DNA of 27,987 nucleotides. It comes from a virus. The stretch is taken from the IMG/VR virus record IMGVR_UViG_3300045999_003283, positions 1 to 27,987 of that record, one strand, 5' to 3'. Below the pieces are notes generated by a model. That model was given only the letters and a program-made list of their open reading frames with translations, did not search any database and was not told the origin of the DNA. The translations under genes were made by a program, and so were the position numbers. Positions within the stretch are counted from its first letter, which is position 1. Each line of letters begins with the position of its first letter. Of this stretch, positions 16,001-24,267 are shown piece after piece.

Positions 16001-17403
16001 TGTTCTCCAACAGGTTTTGTTATATCTAATCCTGGTATTCCAGAAAGGCTAATTCTTGCATCATTTGTATTGATTGAAGAAATTGGCAGTCCAGTTCCTC
16101 CAGCATCTAATGATTTATCTATGCTTATATTTTCTACAAAATCTGAAAGGTCTATTTCAAGTCTTGGTGAAACTTCTACTAGGTGCATTCTTTTTAAATC
16201 TAAAGATATGTTGGAGTTTTCATCTGATATTCCATTTATTCCAGATAAGGCTGAGTTTACTTGACTTGATGTCTGGGTAACTGTTATCTTTTTTATATTC
16301 CTTGAAATAGATAATGCTCCAGTTGAATCAAACTTTGGCATAGTTGACCATTTATCTGTACTCCAGGCAGATCCTGTCCAATATAAAACGACAACTCCAC
16401 TGCTATCAACAACTATTGACTGAGAACTTGTTGACTCAGTTCCAGAGACAACAGAGGTTATAGAAACACTAACTGTTGGAACAGTCATTAATGTGTTAAA
16501 CTTTAAAACAATTTTATTTGTAGGAATTATTTTTTCATATACAGCAGTAATACTTCTTGAGTTTGAGTCTGAAACAAAGTATTTATATGGTGCAATGTCA
16601 GATGGTAGGGCTGTCTTTATATTTGGTATTGTTGGTGCTGCAAGAAAAAACTTTGGGTTTTGTATGATACAACTAACTGGAGAATACTTGTTTCCAAAAA
16701 ATCCTCCACTTGAAGACTCAGTGCTTAAAAGTTTAGAAGCTATTCTTCTGTAATTGGATGGAAAAGAATACTTTGAGTCTCCAGATGGTATGTATGACTC
16801 TCCTGGTCTAAAGTATGTAAACGCACTTTCAGTTGGAAATAAAGAATGGTTGTAAAAATCAAAAATAGTTGTTTCGTATACCTCTGGCACTGTGTACCGA
16901 ACAGTTGCATTTAGATCATCTTCATCAGCACCACTGATAGTATTAGCTGTTATCTTATACACAAAAGAAGATATTGTATCTAGTATGCCAGAAGAACCTA
17001 TGTAAGTAATAGCTTTGGTCCAGCCAAGTGAATCAACCTCTATATTTTCTGCTCCGTACTGAGTCTCTGATCCTTTAGCAGATGCTGTAACCATAATTGG
17101 TGTTGATCTATTTGTTTTGACATAGGTTACTATTTTATAAGCTTTTCCAGATAATCCAGAAAATGTGTATGATACTGATCCAGCACCGTCAGACATTATA
17201 AATTTTTTGGTTGTAAAATTTTCTTTTGATTCTGCAGGATCTGCATTTGTATCAGCTCCAGAACCAAGTATCTTTGTTCCTGTTCCTGCGATAGTTATAT
17301 ATGGCTGATTAAATAAGTTATGATTCCATTCAGCAGAAACTACTGGGATTAATTTAATTGAGTCTGAACCTGTAAATATATCTGAGCTTACGTTGCTGAG
17401 CAT
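13036..17403 (-). CDS. Large tail hub/tail-associated protein
   Basis: This 1,455-residue protein is the largest after the tape measure. Its C-terminal 85 residues (SKTVTLNIFGNPLIQVGDIV ... RYMVQSVSHSFDYGLSTSIKMNRLD) match the end pattern of baseplate hub or Tal-like proteins, where a short beta domain finishes with a VxSVSHSF-type strand. A jellyroll or LamG-like segment lies around residues 950-1060 (YQTYSVKFDMPD...YRYALTIRTDGYIV). The N-terminus is beta-rich and repeats S/T-rich strands. It probably forms the tail-tip hub on which the fibres sit. It starts at a TAATG overlap with GGAG upstream. A peptidase or lysozyme active site is not obvious. Division into hub and fibre parts is inference. 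Confidence 0.85.
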   Translation of the reverse strand: MLSNVSSDIFTGSDSIKLIPVVSAEWNHNLFNQPYITIAGTGTKILGSGADTNADPAESKENFTTKKFIMSDGAGSVSYTFSGLSGKAYKIVTYVKTNRSTPIMVTASAKGSETQYGAENIEVDSLGWTKAITYIGSSGILDTISSFVYKITANTISGADEDDLNATVRYTVPEVYETTIFDFYNHSLFPTESAFTYFRPGESYIPSGDSKYSFPSNYRRIASKLLSTESSSGGFFGNKYSPVSCIIQNPKFFLAAPTIPNIKTALPSDIAPYKYFVSDSNSRSITAVYEKIIPTNKIVLKFNTLMTVPTVSVSITSVVSGTESTSSQSIVVDSSGVVVLYWTGSAWSTDKWSTMPKFDSTGALSISRNIKKITVTQTSSQVNSALSGINGISDENSNISLDLKRMHLVEVSPRLEIDLSDFVENISIDKSLDAGGTGLPISSINTNDARISLSGIPGLDITKPVGEQIVPIFSSQSNNTSTILANLLRKNVKIYINFNLVEYATLGSVTVPSSNTYIPGGVFYADTWEENDISNVSIQCFDISRYLQSTPVPDYVASLKTVFEVITNILDLAGFTDYDYDSLYRICNNKSAPLDLSYYYCNSKDTTVLDALSQIFVAYQIGAYIDEYGIMKFLSLQDILSSATTSLSISDSNILEGGFSISNNAKPGKISLRYQTPKIKQSPSLQNVTNLEIKNSPSFIYTTSNDVVWQQQTLDSVGFNYLNAEMSEDTNVFQINNNDLLDIFHTFNMNNEGYASIENEIVSFVYKEYELTNMSSNLSEMVSVKNNLELSSEINRFIKQYGVGLTQKSAIVTDAEGDGVINTYYAENNFAIGDRVSISGMVPTQFNLSGTVLDADATSFLILTTSHSLDPVTKSGAAFTASTSDILITPTGKITNVKRGMFGTAPAEHKRITSLESKGLSEKSINYYYTDVSASNDASIINSKTSSGEITDSLPSIDKIRVETFGNNKTLIYPSDAVDIGYQTYSVKFDMPDQAVTTAGLFFNMKDDESTDWAYFVELIKYNILEPGSVNLYNPPRYRYALTIRTDGYIVAWSDVTGECQSITNNFAKIINKTKVDNKYQYDYVTDNAFNLKVVRYISDGSDGEDGTEEISRNILSVFLNNVEITSWQVPGDPSDPETGATGYKPTSINPLTGMRRKPSVANDMVLDTKFGFVSSSAPNPIDGLEPPLQFPASDSNHASSLREIHATKKPLKERSVSYFYQDREFLNGLIQNQSLSNLSPSYIMQTTPEISGINVYDVQYTTPAAVSVDVLPIEYMWYYFPGNEPEDQKNYQKKIVDEYSLAYSTPINTGFRAKIAVANNSPHMVFLRKESDELNQFTINFNLWTHEIVAPSDPEIIEKVVDQSNMSEVLQLDSEWIQSKEAAYKMLKIVEMGLDGFSKTVTLNIFGNPLIQVGDIVGLSYSLNGVEDQRYMVQSVSHSFDYGLSTSIKMNRLD

Positions 17404-17876
17404 TATATCTCCGTAAACTCAATACTCATATCAACATAGTCTGACAACTTTGTTCTATTAATAATTGTTTTAGAAAAATTAGACATGAAGACAGAATATA
17501 TTTTTGATCCAGTCTGAGAGGTAGCAAAAATACCAGATGGGATGCTACCAGCTACTGGATCTAAAGCAAGCTCTGAACTAACAATTTTTAGATAAATAGG
17601 AATTCCAGCATTTGAACTATAAAAAGACTCTAACCATGCTGCTCCATAATTACCGTCAACGCACTCTGATGTCTTAGATGGAACATACTTCCATGATGAA
17701 GATATTTTATTTTTTTGAGCAATAACGTACTTTCTCATTTTTCCATTAGCCATACGTGATTGTGCTTCAATGAGCTCTGGAGAAATATCAATTGGCTCTC
17801 TGTTATGATCTGTAATACTATACCATACAGTACCATTAAGAGAAACCTGTATTCCTGATTCTAATAGGTATGCCAT
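17403..17876 (-). CDS. Distal tail protein candidate (Dit-like)
   Basis: This 157-residue, largely beta protein (MAYLLESGIQVSLNGTVWYS ... DMSIEFTEI) lies directly after the tape measure and before the hub-like protein. That is where siphoviruses place the distal tail protein, the ring joining tube and tip. The length is compatible with a minimal Dit N-domain. The C-terminal strand DYVDMSIEFTEI resembles the closing strand of tube-fold proteins. It is coupled to both neighbours through TAATG overlaps. The assignment rests on position more than motif; it could be another minor tail protein. Confidence 0.75.
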   Translation of the reverse strand: MAYLLESGIQVSLNGTVWYSITDHNREPIDISPELIEAQSRMANGKMRKYVIAQKNKISSSWKYVPSKTSECVDGNYGAAWLESFYSSNAGIPIYLKIVSSELALDPVAGSIPSGIFATSQTGSKIYSVFMSNFSKTIINRTKLSDYVDMSIEFTEI

Positions 17877-20800
17877 TAGATTCTCACCGCATTACTCTTA
17901 TTATTTTTATTAAGTTCAACCTTTAGTCGTCTAATAACTTCGTTTGCAACACCCTCTGGGCTTGCACTGTTACTTGTAATAGGCATATTTATATTATACA
18001 CGGTACCGCCAGAGTTTGTGCTGATCTCTGCAGTTCCATTATTTACTGCATTCATTGCATTAATTCCATAGTCCTTTACAGATGATGCCTTTACAACAAA
18101 TTCTCCATTTGAAACACGAATTGATCCTCCACCTGCATATCCAAGTGTTGCTCTAATAGAGTCAGATCGTCCTGTTCCAGGACCCTTGATAAGGCCTCCA
18201 TTGGCCTTCTTAGGCAGTTTGGCCTTTTCAGCGCTAGTTAGTTTAGCTCCATCTTTAATCTCAGTTACTCTTGCTCTTAGAGCATCAATTTCAGCATCCT
18301 TTTTTCTTAATTCTGTCTCTTTGTTAAATTCCATCTGTACATTTCTTGACTGTTGGCCAAGCATTGCTGCCTCTATATAATTGCCAGAAATCTTAGCTTG
18401 TACTGCTTGACTAGCAAGGTCTTGAAGCTTCATCTGTAAATCAATTTGTCTTTGAACTTCTTCGTTTGCTGCTTTTTGTGCATTACGCTTAGCTTCTAGT
18501 TTATTAATCTCTTTTTCTAGTAGTTTAATATATTGTTCTTCAGCAGTTAGCTTGTCTTTGCCCTTGCCTGTTCCATCATCTGGGTTTTGATAATCTTTTA
18601 CATCTGCTGCTGCTGGACTACTTGTTAATTTACCAAGTGCTTTTCTTGCTGCATCTCTTGCAGCATTAAAGCTCTTTATAACCTTTTCAGCATTATAAAC
18701 TCTTATAGCGTCATCTGGACCAGAAACTGTTGTATTTTGTAATATAAGCATTGCTTCAATTGCTCCAGATAGTGCACCAGTTAATCCTAGAGCTTGAGCT
18801 TCCATTATGGCTAGCTTATTTCCTGTTCCAGTTATTCCTTGTGCTGCCTTTTGTAAGTTCTTTGGAAGAGCCTTCATCATTTCATTTAATAAGATAGTTT
18901 GTTCTGGCTTTGGCATTGTTGCAATAGCAGAACTTATTCTGGCAAATCCCTGAGCAAATTGTTCTGCAGAGATGGTTCCATTTTCTAGTTGTGCTCTTAA
19001 ACCATTTATAAAACCATTAGCAGCATCTGCAGCTAGCTTAATGTTTTGTTTAGCTCCATCTGCATACTGAGTAATAACTCCACTAGCTCCTCTTTGAGAG
19101 CTAATAAATATCTGACTAATTCCAGCATCTATATCTTTAAGTATGGCTGTGAAATTTTTATCAAAATTTAAAATTCCTTTATCGGTTGATAGATCAATGT
19201 TAGCAAAATCAAACTTAAAGTCTGTTTTGCCAGACTCTTCCTGCAAGGCCTTTATAATTAAATCTATTTGCTCTTTAGCAAATCCAGAACCACGGAGCTG
19301 AATAGCAATAGAGTCAAATACTAGCTTAGCCTGCTCACTAGTTCCCTTTCTTAATGACTCAATGTCTTTCTTGAAGTCTTTTTGGAATGCTTCATTTGTC
19401 TGAAGCGAATCAATTGCGGACTGCTCCTGTGCATTGGCTCCAGTTGTCGTTGCATTATCTCTAGAAAGAAAATCAATTTTAGTAGGAACTATACCAAAGA
19501 AATCTCCAAGAGTCTTAAGCTTCTTTTCAGATACTGTTGCAGCATCGCCAAGACCTTCAATGGCAACTCTTTCTTTCTCTCTTAAAGCATTAACACCCTT
19601 GATAATAAGAGCAGTTGCAGCCATTCCAACCGCAACCAATTTAAATGGTCCTGGTAATAATTTCAAAACCATTGATAATGCTTGAAATCCAAATACCGCT
19701 GGCATAATCTTTTGAGCAAGCTCTCCCATTTTTCCAGGTAAGAACGCTGCTGCTATCATTGCAGAGTTTCCTGCCATACCAACTGCTGCACCACGTCCTG
19801 CAAACTTTGACCCAACTTTTCCTACTGCACCCTTTGCTTTTGACATTCTTGAAGGTGCTGCTAATATAGTTGTTCCACCACTAACATTTCCACCAACAGA
19901 AGAATTGCCTTGCTTAGCAAGTTTTCTGTTTTGTCTATCTATTGACTTTTGAACAGCAGTTGAATAAGCTCTTCCATCTTCTGCTCCATCCTTTGCAGCT
20001 AATGGATGTGGACTCTTTCTTTGTCTTGACTCTACATAAATATCTTTTAGACCGCTCTTATCTACACCAACCTTATATGCATTTCCAGTTTTTATTCCAG
20101 CAATCTCTGCTTGTTTTGCAAACTCTGCGGAGAACTTTGTAATGTCTCCTCTTAATCCTGCTAACTTTACTTTAACCTCATCTGAAAATTGCTTATAAAC
20201 TCTTGCTGCATCTCCAGATGATAAACCAATTTCGTCTGCCATCTGATTAGTAATTTTAAATCTTGCATTTCTTTCATATGGAACATTTTCTGCACCGACA
20301 GCTCTTTCCATACCAGCATAGTACTTGCCAGACTTTCTAGCCTTTGTATATGGATCATTGCTTAGTGCTACTCTAGAATCATTTCTAGGATCAGTTACTG
20401 CAGTAATGTTCTTCATTCTGCTTCTAGCTTCTGCAACACGAGTATCTTGTTTTGCTACCTCTGAATATGCATCATCTACAAGCTTATCTATTTCTTCTGC
20501 AGTAACAGTTGCCTTACTACCTAGTTTTTTAAATCCAACCTTAATACTATCTGTAACCTTTTTATTAATTGTTCTAATTTCATCAATTGAAACACCAGCT
20601 GACTCTAATTGTCTTTGTAACTCAATATCTCTTGTTGCTGCTCCAGATCCTATCAAATCTCTCTTAGCTAAATCAATTGGTGCTGTTTTTCCACTACCAG
20701 TTTTTCCAACTGCTCTGTTTAATTCAGTAGATGTACCAATTACTTCGTTACTAAATACAGTGAAGATTCTGTCTAGCCCACCTTCAACTTCAGCAACCAT

Positions 20801-23092
20801 TGTTCTTATTTGTCTAGCAAATGCAGTATCAAGTCCTTGAACCATATTGAGCAAATCTGCTCCAGATCTATACTCACTTCCACCAAAGTGAGCTGCTGCA
20901 AATCCTCCTGGAATATCAACAGCAGTTCCAGTTCCCAAGCCCTTACGATATCCAGGTATATTATCTGCAATCATCCCATTAATGAGACCACCATACTTCT
21001 TGCTCATCTTTGTTGGGATTACTGTTTCTCCAGGCATTAATAATGCTAGTTCTGAATCTTGATTTCCTGTACCGCCAACTACTGCAGGCTTACCTTCTGC
21101 TCTCTTCTTAATTGGTCCACGACCAACAGGCATTCTGGTTGGCATAAAGTTATTTTGAGCTGCAATTGCTCTTGCATATGCTGCAGTTAATTTATCTACT
21201 GATGCTGCTTCTGCTGTAAATGTTTGTGCAAGTGTTCTATGAACCTGATCAAGTGAAGCTGCAACAGCTGCAGCATTTCTCTGCTCAAGAGTCATATACT
21301 TAACTTCAGTACCTAAAGTTGCAGATGATTGACCAGTTTTATTAAACAAAGTCTTCATTGCTGTAAAGCCCTTGATTATATTTGCAACTCCGTTTGCAAG
21401 CAAACCAAATGTCATAAGCAAGATTGGTCCAAGACCAGCAATTACGGCTGTCAAGGTTACAATTATTTTCTTAGTACCATCACCAAGATTATTAAATCTA
21501 TCTAATATTTTTGAAACAAACTCAGCAATTGGTGTTACTGCCTTTAAGAATTCTTCACCAACTGGTACCAATGAAAGCTTTAGATTTTCAACAGCACCCT
21601 TAAACTTGTTCATAGCAGACTCTGAAGTCATTCCTAATTCTTTTTCAGATAGCGATGCTAGTTCTTGAACAGATGATCCAGCCAAATCAAGAACACGGGC
21701 TGCCTGTGTTCCTTCTTTTGTTACGTTTGCAAATAATGTAGAAAGACGAGAGAACTGGAACTTACCAAACATCTGCTCAATAGCCTGTGCTCTATTAAGA
21801 GGATCAAGTTGATTAAGTGCTGTAGCAAACTCAATAACAGTTTTCTTTAGATCTCCCTTATTGTCAACAACAATTTTCTTTGCATTAATTCCAAAACCTT
21901 CAAGCATTGCTGCTGCTTTACCAGTTGGATTAATTAAAGATGCAAGACCAGACTTAAGTGCGTTAGCACCTTCTGATGCATTGATTCCGCCTTCTTTCAT
22001 TGCAGTCATGAAGAATGCTAAGTCTTTAACATCTCCACCAAGCTGCTGAACAATAGGGGCTGCCTTTGGAATTGCTGTTGATACATCGTCAAGAGATAAT
22101 ACAGTCTGGTTTTCTACTGCGTTAAGGAAGTCAATTGATTCTGCAAGATTTTCAGAGGACATTGAGAAAGCATTTTGTAGAGCAATTGTTGTTTCAAGAG
22201 CTTTTTGACTATCTACTTGTCCAAGAATAGAAAGTTTTGTTGCTGCAGTTGTTTGTCTTTGAAGATCTAATCCTTGAAAACCTGCTGCTGCAGCTTCTGC
22301 TGCAAGGCCAACTGTTTGTGAAACAGCTATTCCATATTTGGTGAATTGCTTTCCAAGCTCTGTTATTCCCTCTAGTGCTGCTTGTGTTTCTGATGCTGGT
22401 GTGAATAAATCTCCATATACCTTTTTAAATCTGATAGCCTGTGTTTCCATATCCATAAATGTTTTTGATGCTGCTGCACCAACACTGATTAATGGAAGTG
22501 TAAAACCAACCATGAGCTGACGACCAGCCCACTGTGTATTCTTACCAAAATTAAGTAGGTTTGTAGAACCTTGTTTTAAAAGCTGATTAAGTAATGCTTG
22601 CTTTTCAGAAGCAATCATTGTCTTTGTTGCAAGATCATTCATATCCAGAGATAGTGGTCTTACAGCAATTGCCTTCATTGCACCGTTTGCATCACGGCCC
22701 ATCTTAATATACTGTGTTTGAAGGTCTTTTACATTTTCTCTAGCAACCTTGTTTATTGTTTCAAACTCAGACTTAAACAATCTACCAAAGGTTTTTGATG
22801 CTCCGCCAGCATATCTAAAATATTCTCCAAGTGAGAACTTATTTTTTTCTAAAGAGTTTGTGAAAGATTCAGTAGTTGTTCTTATTGTTTTCATCTGGGC
22901 AGAGAACTTGCCCGTAGCATTAATTGAGTTGATTAAACCTTGCTGCATTTGAGCAGTAACTGCATTTGCTGCAGCACCACCCTTTGCCATTGATGTGTGA
23001 AAAGCTGATATCTGTCTCTGTAAGTTTTTGATATTAGCCAGTGCTTCAGCAGTATCAATACTTACCTTAATATTGGACTGAGCATCAGCCAT
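17876..23092 (-). CDS. Tape measure protein
   Basis: This is a 1,738-residue tape measure. The conserved tail-core domain covers about residues 205-510 (SKTFMDMETQAIRFKKVYGD ... LSEKELGMTSESAMNKFKGA). A hydrophobic segment lies at 542-574. A GG-rich loop with MPGETVIPTKMSKKYGG sits near 685. A charged middle region spans 700-1085 and a second long hydrophobic stretch about 1087-1171. A coiled coil covers about 1516-1625, followed by the C-terminal motif GGLIKGPGTGRSDS (near 1630) and NGEFVVKASSVKDYG seen in many tape measures. At about 0.15 nm per residue it would set a tail of roughly 260 nm (inference). AAAGAGGTG precedes the ATG. The two hydrophobic regions may reach the host membrane during DNA entry. 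No lysozyme or peptidase motif stands out. Confidence 0.94.
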   Translation of the reverse strand: MADAQSNIKVSIDTAEALANIKNLQRQISAFHTSMAKGGAAANAVTAQMQQGLINSINATGKFSAQMKTIRTTTESFTNSLEKNKFSLGEYFRYAGGASKTFGRLFKSEFETINKVARENVKDLQTQYIKMGRDANGAMKAIAVRPLSLDMNDLATKTMIASEKQALLNQLLKQGSTNLLNFGKNTQWAGRQLMVGFTLPLISVGAAASKTFMDMETQAIRFKKVYGDLFTPASETQAALEGITELGKQFTKYGIAVSQTVGLAAEAAAAGFQGLDLQRQTTAATKLSILGQVDSQKALETTIALQNAFSMSSENLAESIDFLNAVENQTVLSLDDVSTAIPKAAPIVQQLGGDVKDLAFFMTAMKEGGINASEGANALKSGLASLINPTGKAAAMLEGFGINAKKIVVDNKGDLKKTVIEFATALNQLDPLNRAQAIEQMFGKFQFSRLSTLFANVTKEGTQAARVLDLAGSSVQELASLSEKELGMTSESAMNKFKGAVENLKLSLVPVGEEFLKAVTPIAEFVSKILDRFNNLGDGTKKIIVTLTAVIAGLGPILLMTFGLLANGVANIIKGFTAMKTLFNKTGQSSATLGTEVKYMTLEQRNAAAVAASLDQVHRTLAQTFTAEAASVDKLTAAYARAIAAQNNFMPTRMPVGRGPIKKRAEGKPAVVGGTGNQDSELALLMPGETVIPTKMSKKYGGLINGMIADNIPGYRKGLGTGTAVDIPGGFAAAHFGGSEYRSGADLLNMVQGLDTAFARQIRTMVAEVEGGLDRIFTVFSNEVIGTSTELNRAVGKTGSGKTAPIDLAKRDLIGSGAATRDIELQRQLESAGVSIDEIRTINKKVTDSIKVGFKKLGSKATVTAEEIDKLVDDAYSEVAKQDTRVAEARSRMKNITAVTDPRNDSRVALSNDPYTKARKSGKYYAGMERAVGAENVPYERNARFKITNQMADEIGLSSGDAARVYKQFSDEVKVKLAGLRGDITKFSAEFAKQAEIAGIKTGNAYKVGVDKSGLKDIYVESRQRKSPHPLAAKDGAEDGRAYSTAVQKSIDRQNRKLAKQGNSSVGGNVSGGTTILAAPSRMSKAKGAVGKVGSKFAGRGAAVGMAGNSAMIAAAFLPGKMGELAQKIMPAVFGFQALSMVLKLLPGPFKLVAVGMAATALIIKGVNALREKERVAIEGLGDAATVSEKKLKTLGDFFGIVPTKIDFLSRDNATTTGANAQEQSAIDSLQTNEAFQKDFKKDIESLRKGTSEQAKLVFDSIAIQLRGSGFAKEQIDLIIKALQEESGKTDFKFDFANIDLSTDKGILNFDKNFTAILKDIDAGISQIFISSQRGASGVITQYADGAKQNIKLAADAANGFINGLRAQLENGTISAEQFAQGFARISSAIATMPKPEQTILLNEMMKALPKNLQKAAQGITGTGNKLAIMEAQALGLTGALSGAIEAMLILQNTTVSGPDDAIRVYNAEKVIKSFNAARDAARKALGKLTSSPAAADVKDYQNPDDGTGKGKDKLTAEEQYIKLLEKEINKLEAKRNAQKAANEEVQRQIDLQMKLQDLASQAVQAKISGNYIEAAMLGQQSRNVQMEFNKETELRKKDAEIDALRARVTEIKDGAKLTSAEKAKLPKKANGGLIKGPGTGRSDSIRATLGYAGGGSIRVSNGEFVVKASSVKDYGINAMNAVNNGTAEISTNSGGTVYNINMPITSNSASPEGVANEVIRRLKVELNKNNKSNAVRI

Positions 23093-23116
23093 TCACTACA
23101 CCTCTTTATTTAATTA

Positions 23117-23446
23117 TTATTCATCTGCATTACTGGCGAAAAGTGTTGCTGCTTCAGAAATTGGAACTCCTGATGCTACTTCAACAATCTTATACACAGT
23201 AGGCAAATCAATATTCTCTTCCAGTGCAGCAATATCTGATGCTAGCTCTGGCTTATATTGTTCCATTGCGATTAGTACACATTCCATAAGTAGATTAATT
23301 GACTTCTCGTTGTCATCTACTACCTCTGCAATACCCTCAAACTTTTTCATAAACTTTCGTAAAAGTGAAATCTTAAGCGGTCTTAGAGTAATTTCTGTAC
23401 CATCAATTAGCTTAATCTGTTGTGATTCATAAACAGTTGTTGCCAT
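23117..23446 (-). CDS. Tail assembly chaperone, G-only paralogue
   Basis: This 109-residue protein aligns end to end with residues 1-96 of the previous gene product: MAT start, DGTEI, PLKI..LR.FM, LL.EC..IAM.QY.P and NIDLPTV are shared, roughly 45-50% identity by eye. In siphoviruses the G domain coats the tape measure and the T domain recruits tail tube subunits; this copy keeps only G. Its ribosome-binding site is strong (GGGAGGG, 6 nt before ATG), and an extended -10 box overlaps the stop of the fusion gene. It probably supplies extra G without T. It sits 24 bp before the tape measure gene. Confidence 0.88.
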   Translation of the reverse strand: MATTVYESQQIKLIDGTEITLRPLKISLLRKFMKKFEGIAEVVDDNEKSINLLMECVLIAMEQYKPELASDIAALEENIDLPTVYKIVEVASGVPISEAATLFASNADE

Positions 23447-23472
23447 GTTGATCCCTCCCTAGGTTTGTATCA

Positions 23473-23481
23473 ATTATACCA
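23473..23481 (-). promoter_or_regulatory. Extended -10 box overlapping the fusion-chaperone stop
   Basis: The minus strand reads TGGTATAATTGA. The TATAA includes the TAA stop of the upstream chaperone gene. A start about 7 nt downstream would leave a leader of some 23 nt with GGGAGGG for the G-only chaperone. No good -35 is seen. Confidence 0.5.
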
Positions 23482-24190
23482 TGAGAGAGGGGTCTCTTGC
23501 GTCTTCATAATCAAGACCCATACCAATCCCAAACCCTGCTTTCTTAGCATTTTGTCCCTGTAATGCAAGCACATCATTACTATCTTTTGTTGCACCACCA
23601 CTAAACACTCTTGCTTTAAGATTTTCCCATTCTTTTTGACCACGCTCTTCATTGTTAGAGTCTTCAAGATCAACACCTTGTATTGCTGCAAAGAACTTTT
23701 TTTCTTGATAATCTAATTCTCTTTTGCTAGATATAATTGCCATTATTTCTGATAGAGATAATGACTCTTCTAGCTCAGAATAATCCTTCCATATACCAAG
23801 CAAAAATACCTCAGACTCTAACTTGGCTAAGTCAAAATCTTCCCATGATGGTCCTGGATCTCCCTTTTGAGCTTGTGTCTTTACGTCTTCCTGTGAGTTT
23901 TCACCAACTTTAATATTTCCAGCTATTTCTAAAATCTCATGAACTGTTGGCAAATCAATATTATCTTCTAGATCTTCTATGCTTTTAGATATTGATGGAT
24001 AATATTGTTTCATAGCTATTCTTGTGCATTCTAGCAAAACCATCATGGCTTCGTCATCATCTGTTGTATATTTAATCTTATCAAAAGCATCCATGAACTC
24101 TCTAAGATACTTAATCTTAAGAGGCATTGTTTGTATCTCTGTACCGTCAAATAAATAAATATTTTTGGTTTTATATATTGATGTAGCCAT
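23474..24190 (-). CDS. Tail assembly chaperone, in-frame G-T fusion
   Basis: This is a 238-residue protein. Residues 1-96 form a G domain homologous to the next gene. Residues 97-115 form a linker, and 116-238 a T-like domain with SWEDFDLAKLE, YSELEESLSLSEI, QGVDLE and the end motif LALQGQNAKKAGFGIGMGLDY typical of actinophage chaperones. In most siphoviruses GT is made by a programmed frameshift from G; here the two are one open frame with no slippery site visible at the linker. The protein should link the tape measure to the major tail protein during assembly. There is no ribosome-binding site upstream of the ATG. A TGGTAAACT box 10 nt upstream suggests a leaderless transcript. The start is fixed by homology to the paralogue. 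Confidence 0.9.
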   Translation of the reverse strand: MATSIYKTKNIYLFDGTEIQTMPLKIKYLREFMDAFDKIKYTTDDDEAMMVLLECTRIAMKQYYPSISKSIEDLEDNIDLPTVHEILEIAGNIKVGENSQEDVKTQAQKGDPGPSWEDFDLAKLESEVFLLGIWKDYSELEESLSLSEIMAIISSKRELDYQEKKFFAAIQGVDLEDSNNEERGQKEWENLKARVFSGGATKDSNDVLALQGQNAKKAGFGIGMGLDYEDARDPSLMV

Positions 24191-24199
24191 AGTCTATTA

Positions 24200-24208
24200 A
24201 GTTTACCA
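24200..24208 (-). promoter_or_regulatory. Possible promoter giving a leaderless chaperone transcript
   Basis: TGGTAAACT on the minus strand fits a TGn-TANNNT -10 box. It ends 9 nt before the ATG at 24190, so transcription would start at or within a few bases of the start codon. It lies immediately after the terminator at 24211-24245. Evidence is a short motif plus the lack of any ribosome-binding site. Confidence 0.4.
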
Positions 24209-24210
24209 CA

Positions 24211-24245
24211 AAAACAACAAAGCCCACCTCGTTATGAGATGGGCT
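24211..24245 (-). terminator. Rho-independent terminator after the major tail protein gene
   Basis: In the minus-strand RNA, AGCCCATCTC and GAGGTGGGCT form a 10-bp stem with one G-U pair and a 5-nt loop (24221-24245). An interrupted U-run, UUGUUGUUUU, follows at 24220-24211. It begins 22 bp after the major tail protein stop, so it would separate that abundant message from the chaperones. Confidence 0.82.
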
Positions 24246-24267
24246 AAGTCGTATTATTAAGTTGTTA

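Noticed and set aside
20325-20840. Plus-strand open frame of 171 codons inside the tape measure gene
   Set aside because: Antisense to the tape measure, hydrophobic because of complementing charged codons, and no promoter or start signal is visible.
23470-23691. A frameshift product in another frame at the end of the fusion chaperone
   Set aside because: The T-like domain is already in the main frame, and no slippery site plus structure is visible at the G-T linker.
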